From assembly GCA_964351025.1 (NCBI GenBank), contig CAYGLV010000027.1, positions 1-29,624 on the forward strand: DNA of 29,624 bases, written 5' to 3'. The notes under the pieces were generated by a model. It had not been told where the DNA came from. It made no database searches and worked only from the letters and a program-made list of their open reading frames with translations. Positions 14,752-23,035 of the stretch are shown piece by piece; the first letter of the stretch is position 1; every line of letters begins with the position of its first letter. This DNA is from CAYGLV01 sp964351025. GTDB lineage: Bacteria; Actinomycetota; Thermoleophilia; Gaiellales; Gaiellaceae. The translations under genes and the position numbers were made by a program.

Positions 14752-16707
14752 ATGGACGAGCGGACGATCGAGAACCTGTTCCTGGAGGAGCGGCGCTACC
14801 CCCCGCCTGCGGACTTCACCGCGCAGGCGAACGCGCAGGCAGACGTCTACGACCGGGACTTCGAGGAGTTCTGGGAGACCGCGGGCCGCGAGCGCGTCAC
14901 GTGGTTCGAGCCGTTCACGAAACTTCTGGAGTGGGAGTCGCCGTACGCCAAGTGGTACCTCGGCGGCACGCTCAACGTCTGCTTCAACTGCGTCGACCGT
15001 CACGTCGAGGCCGGTCTCGGCGAGAAGGTCGCCTACCACTGGGAGGGCGAGCCGGTCGGCGACCGGCGGACGCTGACGTTCGCCGGTCTCCAGCGCGAGG
15101 TCGTCAAGTTCGCCAACGGCCTGAAGAAGCTCGGTGTGGGCAAGGGGACGCCGGTCGGGATCTACATGGGCATGGTCCCGGAGATCGCGGTCGCCATGCT
15201 CGCCTGCACGCGCCTCGGCGCGCCCCACACCGTCGTCTTCGGCGGCTTTTCGGCGGAGTCGCTTTCCGACCGCCTCCACGACATGGAGTGCGAGGTGCTG
15301 ATCACCCAGGACGAGGGCTGGCGCCGCGGCACGACCGTGCCGCTGAAGCGAAACGCCGACGCAGCGCTCGAGGCGTCGCCGACCGCCAGGCACTCGGTCG
15401 TTCTCCGCCGCACCGGCGGCGAGGTCGCCTGGGCGGACGGCCGCGACCGCTGGTGGCACGAGCTCGTCGAGGGCGAGAGCGACGACCCCGCGTCCTGTCC
15501 GTGCGAGCCGATGGACGCGGAGGACCTGCTCTATCTCCTCTACACGAGCGGCACGACCGCGAAGCCGAAGGGGATAGCGCACACGACGGCCGGCTACCTC
15601 GTCGGCGTCGCCGAGACGCACGACCTGATCTTCGATGTCAAGCCCGATTCCGTGTACTGGTGTGCGGCCGACGTCGGCTGGGTGACCGGGCACAGCTACA
15701 TCGTCTACGGGCCGCTCTGCAACGCCACGACGGGTGTCATGTACGAGGGCACCCCGGACTTCCCGGACAAGGGCCGGTGGTGGGAGATCGTCGAGCGTTA
15801 CAAGGTGAGCATCCTCTACACCGCGCCCACGGCGATCCGGGCGCACATGAAGTGGGGGCCCGAGCACGCGGCCAAGCACGACCTCTCCTCGCTGCGCCTG
15901 CTCGGCTCGGTCGGCGAGCCGATCAACCCCGAGGCCTGGATGTGGTACCGGGAGCACATCGGCAAGGACCTCTGCCCCGTTGTGGACACGTGGTGGCAGA
16001 CCGAGACGGGGATGATCCTGATCACGCCGCTGCCCGGCGTGACGACGCTGAAGCCCGGCTCGGCGACGAAGCCGTTCCCGGGCGTGGACGCTGCGGTCGT
16101 GGACGACCGGGGCAACGAGGTCGGACCGGGTGGTGGTGGCTACCTCGTGCTTAGGCGTCCCTGGCCGGCGATGCTGCGCGGCATCTACAAGGACCACGAC
16201 CGCTACGTGGAGACGTACTGGTCGCGCTTCCCCGGCCTCTACTTTGCGGGCGACGGTGCGAGAGTGGACGAGGACGGCGACTTCTGGCTGCTCGGCCGGG
16301 TCGACGATGTGATGAACGTCTCCGGCCACCGCATCTCGACGATCGAGGTCGAGAGCGCGCTCGTCGATCACCCGAAGGTGGCCGAGGCCGCCGTCTGCGG
16401 TCGCAACGACGCGCTCACCGGCCAGGCGATCGTCGCCTACGTCACCCTCAAGGGCGTGGACGAGGGCTCCGTCGAGATGCTCGAGGAGCTCCGCGAGCAC
16501 GTCGCGCGCAAGATCGGCGCGATCGCGAAGCCGGCGAACATCGTCTTCACGCCCGAGCTGCCGAAGACGCGCAGCGGCAAGATCATGCGGCGGCTCCTAC
16601 GGGACGTGGCCGAGAACCGGACGCTCGGCGACACGACGACGCTGGCCGACCCGGCGGTCGTCGAGGAGATCAAGCACCGCGCGGACACGGACCCGGGCGA
16701 CGAATAG
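14752..16707 (+). CDS. acs: Acetyl-CoA synthetase (acetate-CoA ligase, AMP-forming)
   Basis: 651 residues, the normal length. The AMP-binding P-loop is YTSGTTAKPKG. Acetate/CoA-pocket segments include YLGGTLNVCFNCVDRH, VFGGFSAESLSDRL, CAADVGWVTGHSYIVYGPL and DTWWQTETGMILITPLPG. The C-terminal lid carries GRVDDVMNVSGHRIST, and PKTRSGKIMRRLL contains the lysine that is commonly acetylated for control. It activates acetate to acetyl-CoA. The ATG is preceded by a Shine-Dalgarno (GGAGG at 14737-14741) and lies 2 bases after the M24 stop. A strong hairpin follows the stop. Confidence 0.96.
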   Translation: MDERTIENLFLEERRYPPPADFTAQANAQADVYDRDFEEFWETAGRERVTWFEPFTKLLEWESPYAKWYLGGTLNVCFNCVDRHVEAGLGEKVAYHWEGEPVGDRRTLTFAGLQREVVKFANGLKKLGVGKGTPVGIYMGMVPEIAVAMLACTRLGAPHTVVFGGFSAESLSDRLHDMECEVLITQDEGWRRGTTVPLKRNADAALEASPTARHSVVLRRTGGEVAWADGRDRWWHELVEGESDDPASCPCEPMDAEDLLYLLYTSGTTAKPKGIAHTTAGYLVGVAETHDLIFDVKPDSVYWCAADVGWVTGHSYIVYGPLCNATTGVMYEGTPDFPDKGRWWEIVERYKVSILYTAPTAIRAHMKWGPEHAAKHDLSSLRLLGSVGEPINPEAWMWYREHIGKDLCPVVDTWWQTETGMILITPLPGVTTLKPGSATKPFPGVDAAVVDDRGNEVGPGGGGYLVLRRPWPAMLRGIYKDHDRYVETYWSRFPGLYFAGDGARVDEDGDFWLLGRVDDVMNVSGHRISTIEVESALVDHPKVAEAAVCGRNDALTGQAIVAYVTLKGVDEGSVEMLEELREHVARKIGAIAKPANIVFTPELPKTRSGKIMRRLLRDVAENRTLGDTTTLADPAVVEEIKHRADTDPGDE

Positions 16708-16712
16708 GCAAC

Positions 16713-16750
16713 CCGGCGGTACGGCGGCGTGCTCGTCGCCGTACCGCCGG
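16713..16750. terminator. Bidirectional hairpin between convergent acs and ABC permease
   Basis: A perfect 14-bp inverted repeat (16713-16726 with 16737-16750, both containing GGTACGG or its complement) around a 10-base loop. It sits exactly between the acs stop (16705-16707) and the permease stop (16752-16754). No U-run is present on either strand, as is common for high-GC hairpins between convergent genes. Confidence 0.75.
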
Positions 16751-16751
16751 C

Positions 16752-17546
16752 CTAACGGTCGATCGAGCGGTACTGCCGCACCGCGAGCGGTGCGAAGACG
16801 ACGAGCAACGCGGTCGTCCAGAGGAGCGAGAGCAAGAACGGGTGGTCGCCGGGAAAGCCTGAGGGGAATGGGTTCGGGTTGCCGAACAGCTCGCGGATCG
16901 TCGCGGCCAGCGCGCTGAACGGGTTCCAGTTCGCCACGGGCTGCAGCCAGCCCGGCAGCGTCTCCGTCGGGACGAACGCATTCGAGACGAACGTGAGCGG
17001 GAAGACGATCAGGAAGCCCACCTGCTGCCCGACCTCGACCGACGGCACGAGCAGCCCGATCAGCACCCCGATCCACGCCATCGCGAACGTGAAGAAGAGC
17101 ATCACCGCGACGGCGAGGAGGAAGTCGCCGACGCTCCCGTGCACGCGCCAGCCGACGGCGAGGCCCGACAGCATCAGCACGACCAGGACGCCCGCGTTAT
17201 AGATCACATCGGAGACCGTGCGCCCGCTCAGCACTGCCGAGCGGGCCATCGGCAGCGACCGGAACCGGTCGATCAAGCCCTTTGCCATGTCGTCGGTGAC
17301 CGCGATCGCGGTCGTGATCGAGGCGAAGCCGAGCGTCTGGACGTAGATGCCAGGCATCAGGTACTCGCGGTATGAGCCGCCGCCCGGAAGCGGGATCGCG
17401 CCTCCGAAGACGTACGCGAACAGCAGCACGAACATGATCGACTGGAGGATCGCGAAGATCGCGAGCTCCGGGATTCGCGGCACTCGCTTCAGATTGCGCC
17501 ACGTCATGATCAACCCGTCGTTGGCGGCCGCGCGCAGTTCGGTCAT
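16752..17546 (-). CDS. ABC-2 type transporter permease (DrrB-like)
   Basis: 264 residues with about six membrane helices: LAIFAILQSIMFVLLFAYVFG, a loop with YREYLMPGIYVQTLGF, then GVLVVLMLSGLAVGW, FLLAVAVMLFFTFAMAWIGVLIGLLV, VGFLIVFPLTFVSNAFVP and the C-terminal helix before RQYRSIDR. The motif PMARSAVLSGRTVSDV is typical of the DrrB/ABC-2 class, which exports drugs, lipids or glycolipids with a DrrA-type ATPase. The start overlaps the ATPase stop (ATGA at 17543-17546). The exported substrate cannot be told from sequence. Confidence 0.93.
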   Translation of the reverse strand: MTELRAAANDGLIMTWRNLKRVPRIPELAIFAILQSIMFVLLFAYVFGGAIPLPGGGSYREYLMPGIYVQTLGFASITTAIAVTDDMAKGLIDRFRSLPMARSAVLSGRTVSDVIYNAGVLVVLMLSGLAVGWRVHGSVGDFLLAVAVMLFFTFAMAWIGVLIGLLVPSVEVGQQVGFLIVFPLTFVSNAFVPTETLPGWLQPVANWNPFSALAATIRELFGNPNPFPSGFPGDHPFLLSLLWTTALLVVFAPLAVRQYRSIDR

Positions 17547-18517
17547 GCGGCCTCCCCCTCTTCCTCCGGCAGCTCCTCGGCAACGTGGCCGGTCAGTGCC
17601 AGGAAGACGTCATCGAGGGTCGGGCGGCGAAGCGCGATGTCGTCGATCGTGATTCCGGCCTCGCCGAGCCGCTGGACGACGCCGACGAGCTGCGCGGCGC
17701 CGCCGTCTGCGGCAACCGTGATCCGCCGCGCGTGCTCTTCGGTCGTCGCCGTCCCGTCAGGCGCGAGCAGCTGCGCGGCGCGGGGGAGGTCGGCAAGCTC
17801 GTGCGCGACGACCTCGATCCGCTCGCCGCCGACCTGCGCCTTCAGCTCGTCGGCGGTGCCGCGGGCGATGATCTTGCCGTGGTCGACGACCGCGATCTCG
17901 TTCGCGAGCTCGTCGGCCTCCTCGAGGTACTGCGTCGTCAGCAGCAGCGTCGACCCCTCGCGCACCTGCGTCCGGATCACGTCCCACATGCCGAGCCGGC
18001 CCCGAGGGTCGAGGCCGGTGGTCGGCTCGTCGAGGAAGAGCACGCGCGGCCGGCCGATCAGCGCGGCGGCGAGGTCGAGGCGCCGGCGCATCCCGCCGGA
18101 ATAGGTCTTCGCGACCCGGTTGGCGGCCTCCCCGAGCTGGAAGCGCTCGAGCAGCTCGTCGGCACGTGTGCGCGCCTCGGCGCTCGAGAGATGGTAGAGG
18201 CGTCCGAACATCCAGAGGTTCTCGCGCCCGGTCAGGTTCTCGTCGATCGCCGCGTACTGGCCGGAGAGGCCGATCGTCTTCCTCACCGACTGGGCATCCC
18301 GCCGAACATCGAAGCCCGCGACGCGCGCGCTGCCGGCATCCGGCTTCAGCAGCGTCGCGAGAATGCGGACGGTCGTCGTCTTGCCCGCGCCGTTCGGGCC
18401 GAGGAGGCCGAGCACCGTCCCCTCCTGCACCTCGAGGTCGACGCCGTCGAGCGCCCGCACCTCGTTCTTGCGCGACCGGTAGATCTTGACGAGGCCCTCT
18501 GCTTCGACCGCGGCCAT
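17543..18517 (-). CDS. ABC transporter ATP-binding protein (DrrA-like)
   Basis: 324 residues. Walker A is GPNGAGKTT (40-48). The Q-loop region is SGQYAAIDENLTGRENL, the ABC signature is YSGGMRRRLDLA, Walker B is VLFLDEPTTGLD, and the switch His lies in LTTQYLEEADELANEIAV. A C-terminal extension of about 90 residues (VVAHELADLPRAAQLL to VFLALTGHVAEELPEE) is the regulatory tail of the daunorubicin-resistance DrrA group. It powers the downstream permease, with which it overlaps by 4 bases. The ATG is 6 bases after a TAGGCT box (18524-18529), so it is probably leaderless. Confidence 0.95.
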   Translation of the reverse strand: MAAVEAEGLVKIYRSRKNEVRALDGVDLEVQEGTVLGLLGPNGAGKTTTVRILATLLKPDAGSARVAGFDVRRDAQSVRKTIGLSGQYAAIDENLTGRENLWMFGRLYHLSSAEARTRADELLERFQLGEAANRVAKTYSGGMRRRLDLAAALIGRPRVLFLDEPTTGLDPRGRLGMWDVIRTQVREGSTLLLTTQYLEEADELANEIAVVDHGKIIARGTADELKAQVGGERIEVVAHELADLPRAAQLLAPDGTATTEEHARRITVAADGGAAQLVGVVQRLGEAGITIDDIALRRPTLDDVFLALTGHVAEELPEEEGEAA

Positions 18518-18607
18518 CGGGTCAGCCTACGTGCCCGGCTTTGATCTGCGCTGGAGCGGGGCCTGACACCGCTGACACACGCCGCGCCGCGAGCCCGCGA
18601 GCCGCCG

Positions 18608-19159
18608 TTACGGCTGGCGGCGGACGAAGAGGTCGCTCGAGACCCGGGCGTTCTTGTCGATCCGAAACACGCCGGCGAACTTGTCGGAGACAGAGACTCC
18701 GAGACTCGACGGCTTGAAGCCCGTTCCCGTGCCGATGTAGCACGTCACCTTGATGCCGCGGTACGCGGCGGGAACATTTTTCGCGTTGATGATCTCGCAG
18801 GCGACCCGCGTGCCCTGTGCGTAGAAGGCGTCTCCGGCTCGGAGCTTGAAGGTGCGGCCCGCCCGCGACGCGAGCTTGCGATAGATCCGTACGGGCTGCC
18901 CCTTGGCATTCACCTTGTGGACGGCGACGCGCCCGTCCTCGCCGAGGGCGGCGCCGTAGGTGCCGGGGACAAATCCCTTCGCGTTCGCCTCGTAGCAGCC
19001 GATGCCCTTGATCCCGGACGACTCCGCAGCCACGCAGAGCAGCTTTGTGCCCGCCACGTCCACCGTGTCGCCGAGGCGGATCTCGACGGTGCGGGCCGAG
19101 GCGGGTCCGGCGAGGGCGAGCGCTGCGAGCACGAGTGGGACGAGCAGGAGGCGCTTCAC
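18608..19159 (-). CDS. Secreted protein with two tandem Cys-containing repeats, function unknown
   Basis: 183 residues from GTG 19159. A clear signal peptide (KRLLLVPLVLAALALAGPASA) is cleaved probably after Ala22. The mature part consists of two related halves. Repeat 1 (about 23-100) starts RTVEIRLGDT, with Cys42 and Cys55, and repeat 2 (about 102-183) starts RTFKLRAGDA, with Cys121 and Cys140. In both halves the first Cys is 19 residues after the initial Arg, and GIK and KGF/TGF segments recur. The two Cys per half suggest disulphides. No enzyme motif is visible. An upstream ATG at 19195 would place 12 extra residues before the signal and is less likely. Confidence 0.75.
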   Translation of the reverse strand: MKRLLLVPLVLAALALAGPASARTVEIRLGDTVDVAGTKLLCVAAESSGIKGIGCYEANAKGFVPGTYGAALGEDGRVAVHKVNAKGQPVRIYRKLASRAGRTFKLRAGDAFYAQGTRVACEIINAKNVPAAYRGIKVTCYIGTGTGFKPSSLGVSVSDKFAGVFRIDKNARVSSDLFVRRQP

Positions 19160-19230
19160 GGCCGCAGTGTCGGCGTCGTTGCGGCGGAGTGGCATCGGGG
19201 TGGCCACGGAGCGTGCTGCGGGTTTCTCCG

Positions 19231-20490
19231 CTACGCGAGCAGTTTCTCGAACCGGTCCGGGTCGTCGAACGGCCCGATCAGGGCAAGGCGGAGGCGTCCG
19301 CCCAGCACATCGGTCGCGACGCGCTGGACGTCCTCGACCGTCACCGCGTCCAGGCCGGCGAGCACGTCGACCGGCTCCTCGGCGGCGCCCAGCAGGACCT
19401 CGCGCCGCAGACCGAACATCGTCGTGCCGTGCGGGCTCTCGAGCTGGAGCACGAAGCGGCCCTTGGCGAAGCTGCGCGCCTTCTCGAGCTCCTCCGCCGG
19501 GACGGGCTCGCCGGCGATCGTGCGCAGCTCCGAGACGATCGTGGCGACGGCGTCGTCGATGCGGGAGATGTCTACGCCAGCCTGCGCATAGAGCGAGCCG
19601 GCGTCGGTGTAGCCCTGGCTCTGGCCGAAGACGTAGTAGGCAAGACCGCGCCGCTCCCTCACTTCGGTGAAGAGGCGCGAGGACATGCCGCCGCCGAGGA
19701 CGGTGGCAACGAGCTGGAGCGCGTAGCGGTCGGGATGGCCGAGCGGGTAGCTCCGCGCCCCGACGATCAGGTGGGCCTGGTCGGAGGCCTTCGTGTGCAC
19801 CCTGACGGCTTCGCCTTCGTCGAGGGCTACCGGCGCCGCCGCTCCGGTCCCGGCGGGCTCGAGGTCGCCCAGCAGCTCCTCCAGGCGCGGCAGGAGGTCG
19901 TCCCCGAAGCGGCCTCCTATCCCGACCACCATGCGCTCGGGGCGGTACCAGCTGTCGAGGTAGTCGAGGAAGGTCTGGCGCGTCGCTGCCCGCACCGTCT
20001 CCTTCGTGCCGATGATGTCCCGGCCGAGCGGCTGGTCGCCGTAGAGGAGCGACTCGTAGACGCCACCGATGAAGTCGCGCGGCGTGTCGTAGTACATGTT
20101 CATCTCCTCGACGATCACGCCCTTCTCGCGCTCGATCTCCTCCGCGTCGAACTTCGAGCGGCGAACCATGTCCACGAGCACGTCGAGCGCGATGTCGCGC
20201 GACTCCGCCGCGCACCTGACGTAGTAGCCGGTCACTTCCTTGCCGGTGAACGCGTTGAACTCGCCGCCGATCGCGTCGATCTCGCCCGCGAGGTCGCGCG
20301 CCGTCGGGCGGCTGTCCGTGCCCTTGAAGAGCATGTGCTCGGTGAAGTGAGCGATCCCGCTCGTCTCGCTGGTCTCGTAGCGCGACCCGGCTGCGAGCAT
20401 GACGACGCAGGAGACGGATTGCGCCTGCTGCATCGGAGCCGTCAGGACCCGGACGCCACTCGCGAGGTTGTGCCGCTCGAAGACTCCCAC
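19231..20490 (-). CDS. M16 family zinc peptidase (processing-peptidase/PqqL-like)
   Basis: 419 residues, typical of one-chain bacterial M16B enzymes. The inverted zinc motif HxxEH is HFTEH, followed by MLFKGT, and the distal zinc ligand lies in EREKGVIVEEMNMYYDTP. The second, non-catalytic half contains GARSYPLGHPDRYALQLVATVLGGGMSSRLFTEVRERRGLAYYV, the Arg/Tyr region typical of the family. It degrades or processes peptides. The start GTG lies 7 bases after TAGCAT (20498-20503) with no Shine-Dalgarno. It is divergent from the histidine kinase. Confidence 0.94.
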   Translation of the reverse strand: MGVFERHNLASGVRVLTAPMQQAQSVSCVVMLAAGSRYETSETSGIAHFTEHMLFKGTDSRPTARDLAGEIDAIGGEFNAFTGKEVTGYYVRCAAESRDIALDVLVDMVRRSKFDAEEIEREKGVIVEEMNMYYDTPRDFIGGVYESLLYGDQPLGRDIIGTKETVRAATRQTFLDYLDSWYRPERMVVGIGGRFGDDLLPRLEELLGDLEPAGTGAAAPVALDEGEAVRVHTKASDQAHLIVGARSYPLGHPDRYALQLVATVLGGGMSSRLFTEVRERRGLAYYVFGQSQGYTDAGSLYAQAGVDISRIDDAVATIVSELRTIAGEPVPAEELEKARSFAKGRFVLQLESPHGTTMFGLRREVLLGAAEEPVDVLAGLDAVTVEDVQRVATDVLGGRLRLALIGPFDDPDRFEKLLA

Positions 20491-20541
20491 ACGTCCAATG
20501 CTATCGGCGAGCTGCTCTTGCTCCCCGCCCCCTGGAGTGGG

Positions 20542-21918
20542 ATGGTGTCGCCCGTGCCTGCGGTGGAACGGCGGCGTTCCCTTCTCGCGCGAGCGGTCTC
20601 GCGGCGTCTGAGCTGGATCGACGTCACGAGCGGGCTCTCGCCCGCGCGGCGGCGCCGTGCCGCGATGGCGACCGCGTTCGGCTACCTGGGTCTGGTCGGG
20701 CCGACGATCGCGCTCCTCAGCCTTGCGCTACCCGCTGCAGATAGCGCAAACGGCGGCGCCATCGCGCTCTTTGCTGCCGGCGGCTATGCCGCCGCGGCCG
20801 TCTTCTTCGCCGGCTTCGACCGGCTGCCCGAATGGGCGTTCCACGCGGGACTGCTCGCCGGCATCGGCCTGATCGCCGCCGCCGTTCGCTTCGCCGGCGA
20901 CCTCCAGCCGGTCTACGTGCTCTTCGTCGTCTGGGTGCCGCTTTACGCCGCGTACTTCTTCGGCTGGCGTGTCGCGTTCGGCCAGTCGGCGCTCGCCGCG
21001 GTCGCCGGCGGCTTCGCGCTCGAGCCGAGTCGTGTCGGCGTCGAGTTCGGCACCCTGGCGATCACCGTGCTCGTCACCCCGCTCGCGCTCGTGGTCTTCC
21101 TGCAGCGACGCGAGAGGCGGCTCGCCGAGGCGCTGCTCGCCGCACAGGAGGAGCTGCGGAAGGCGCAGAAGCTCGAGGCGATCGGGCGGTTTGCCGGGGG
21201 CGTCGCACACGAGTTCAACAACGCCCTGACCGCGATCGGCGGCTACGCGGAGCTCCTGGCGCGGGAGCTTCCCGACGAGCGGCAGCGGCGTCATGCCCTG
21301 GCGATCGGCACGGCGATCGAGCGGGCATCCGCCCTCACGAGCCGGCTCCTTGCCGTCAGCGGCCGGCACGTGCTGCAGGCGTCGCCCCTCGACCTGAACG
21401 AGACTGTACGCGGCCTCGAGCCGTGGCTCCTCTCGGCCTGCGACGAGCTGGTCGAGCTCCGCTTGGAGCTGGACGGAGCGCCCGACACGATTCTCGCCGA
21501 CGCGGGCCTCGTCGAGCAGGTGATCGTCGCGCTCGTTGTCAACGCGTGCGACGCGATGCCGGACGGCGGTGTTCTCCGGATCGCGACGGGTGGCGCCGTC
21601 GTTGCGGAGAACGCAGGCGGGTCTGACGGCCTGCAGCCGGGACGCTACGTCACGCTCGCGGTCGCCGACACGGGCCCTGGCATCACGCCGGAGGTTCGCG
21701 AGCATCTGTTCGAACCGTTCTTCACCACGAAGGGCGACGGGCCGCCGGTTGGGCTCGGCCTCGCCTCGGTGCAGGGGATCGTCCGGCAGAGCGGGGGCGC
21801 CGTCCAGGTCGAGAGCGGGCCAGGCGCCGGCGCCGTCTTCAGAGTCTGGCTGCCGGTTCTCGGTTCGGTGGCCGGTGAGCGGCGGCCCTCTTCAGGCCCG
21901 GGCGTGCCAGGCGCGTAG
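20542..21918 (+). CDS. Membrane sensor histidine kinase, orphan
   Basis: 458 residues. About five to six membrane helices lie between residues 42 and 196, with little outside them, so sensing would be in the membrane. After a short coiled segment (LQRRERRLAEALLAAQEELRKAQKLEAIGRF) comes the H-box with His223 in GVAHEFNNALTAIGG. Then follow the N-box VNACDAMPDGG, G1 VADTGPGI, F-box FEPFFTTK and G2 GLGLASV. The GRFAGGVAHEFNN form is that of NtrB/hybrid-type kinases. No response regulator is adjacent. The ATG has a GGAG 5 bases upstream. The 3' end overlaps the convergent epimerase gene by 27 bases. Confidence 0.9.
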   Translation: MVSPVPAVERRRSLLARAVSRRLSWIDVTSGLSPARRRRAAMATAFGYLGLVGPTIALLSLALPAADSANGGAIALFAAGGYAAAAVFFAGFDRLPEWAFHAGLLAGIGLIAAAVRFAGDLQPVYVLFVVWVPLYAAYFFGWRVAFGQSALAAVAGGFALEPSRVGVEFGTLAITVLVTPLALVVFLQRRERRLAEALLAAQEELRKAQKLEAIGRFAGGVAHEFNNALTAIGGYAELLARELPDERQRRHALAIGTAIERASALTSRLLAVSGRHVLQASPLDLNETVRGLEPWLLSACDELVELRLELDGAPDTILADAGLVEQVIVALVVNACDAMPDGGVLRIATGGAVVAENAGGSDGLQPGRYVTLAVADTGPGITPEVREHLFEPFFTTKGDGPPVGLGLASVQGIVRQSGGAVQVESGPGAGAVFRVWLPVLGSVAGERRPSSGPGVPGA

Positions 21919-22866
21919 CAGCTCGGCTTCGCGCTCCGGCGTCAGGCCGACCCCGTCCACCATCGGCGCGTGGGCGAGCGTGTCCCGGATCGTCTCCGCC
22001 AGGGGCCGGAACCTGAGACCTGCCGCGAGCGCCAGCGAGACGTCGGCCTCGAGGAAGCGCTCCCAACCCGGTTTGGGCGCCACCCAGAGGGGCAGCTCCA
22101 GCCACTCGCCCACCTCCTGGTCGACGAGGAAGACGTCATCCACGTGCGTCAAGGTCGCGTCGCTCCCACTTGCCGTGCGGCAGGCCTCCAGCAAAACGCC
22201 CATCGTCAGCGGCGGCACGGGACCTGTTGCGTTGACAGGTCCGCCCGGCCCTCGCTCGGTCGCGAGCAGGATCAGGTCGGCGAGGTCGCGCACGTCGACG
22301 AACTGCACCCGCCGCTCGGGCGGCCCGGGCACGAGCACCTCGCCGCCGCGGGCGATCCGGTGCGGCCAGTAGGTGAAGCGGCCGGTCGGGTCGTGCGGGC
22401 CGACGATCAGACCGGCGCGCACGGACGACGAGCGGTCGCCGAAGACCTCCGCGACGGCCCGCTCGCAGAGCGCCTTGAGGGCGCCGTAGTGACCCTGCAC
22501 ATCCTCGGTCGTCTCGTCCTCGACGGTGGCCGTCGGGCTCGTCTCGGTCACCGGCTCCGAGAATCCGGCGTAGGCCGACACGCTGGAGACGAAGACGTAG
22601 CGCTCGACGGCGTCCCGCAGCAGCGCGGCGGAGTCGCGCACGAGGCGAGGCACGTAGCCCGACGTGTCCACGACCGCGTTCCAGCTCCGGCCGACGAGGG
22701 CCCCCAGGTCTCCGTCGCGGTCGCCGCGAAGCCGCTCGACCTGCGGGAACTCCTCCGGATTCGTCTGCCCCCGGTTGAAGAGCGTGACCTCGTGCCCACC
22801 CGCAAACGCCGCCTCGATCACAGCCCGGCCGAGGAACTTCGGCCCACCGAGGAGGAGAATCCTCAC
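21892..22866 (-). CDS. NAD-dependent epimerase/dehydratase (extended SDR)
   Basis: 324 residues from GTG 22866. The Rossmann start is RILLLGGPKFLGRAVIEAA, followed by VTLFNRGQTNP, VVDTSGY, FVSSVSAYAG and the catalytic pair Tyr127/Lys131 (YGALK), with the upstream Ser in SSVSAY. It belongs to the atypical group with GGxxFxGR at the nucleotide site, related to plant CSP41-like and bacterial SDRs; the substrate is unknown. The GTG start is directly preceded by the structured element at 22867-23025, whose closing stem ends at the base before the start codon. In transcription order it is third after osmC and the desulfurase-like gene. Confidence 0.9.
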   Translation of the reverse strand: MRILLLGGPKFLGRAVIEAAFAGGHEVTLFNRGQTNPEEFPQVERLRGDRDGDLGALVGRSWNAVVDTSGYVPRLVRDSAALLRDAVERYVFVSSVSAYAGFSEPVTETSPTATVEDETTEDVQGHYGALKALCERAVAEVFGDRSSSVRAGLIVGPHDPTGRFTYWPHRIARGGEVLVPGPPERRVQFVDVRDLADLILLATERGPGGPVNATGPVPPLTMGVLLEACRTASGSDATLTHVDDVFLVDQEVGEWLELPLWVAPKPGWERFLEADVSLALAAGLRFRPLAETIRDTLAHAPMVDGVGLTPEREAELLRAWHARA

Positions 22867-23025
22867 GTCCCTGGCCGCCTCTCGCTCCCGCCCGGCTGAG
22901 CCGGGCTCCGCGAGCGGCTGGCGCCGCTGGCGGCAGGATGCCGCGCGCGCGCCGCGCGGGCCGTACTCGCTGTACTGTCCCGCGCGGCGCACGCTTGCCT
23001 CCTTTGCCAGCGACGCCCCAGGAAC
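22867..23025 (-). ncRNA. Structured intercistronic element, copy 2 (candidate cis-regulatory RNA or palindromic repeat)
   Basis: Fills the spacer between the desulfurase-like stop (23036) and the epimerase start (22866). On the transcribed strand GTTCCTGG (23025-23018) pairs with CCAGGGAC (22874-22867) as an 8-bp closing stem P1 with one G-U. P2 is a 12-bp stem, 23017-23006 with 22931-22920. Inside it a perfect 12-bp stem (GCGCCGCGCGGG with its complement) carries the loop ACA-GTAC-AGCGA-GTAC-GG. A second hairpin (GCCCGGC-TCA-GCCGGGC) lies between P2 and the 3' strand of P1, flanked by CGGA and GGGAGC. The 24207-24346 element has the same architecture. I do not recognise a known riboswitch class. 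Confidence 0.6.
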
Positions 23026-23035
23026 GTGAGGGAGC

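Noticed and set aside
13885..16869. Other GGAAT occurrences (for example 13886 and 16865) as sigma-R promoters
   Set aside because: None has GTT 18 bases downstream, and they lie inside coding sequence.
19045..20541. Open frame extending the histidine kinase about 500 codons upstream
   Set aside because: The extension lies antisense to the M16 peptidase with its clear zinc motifs. The kinase has an ATG with SD at 20542.
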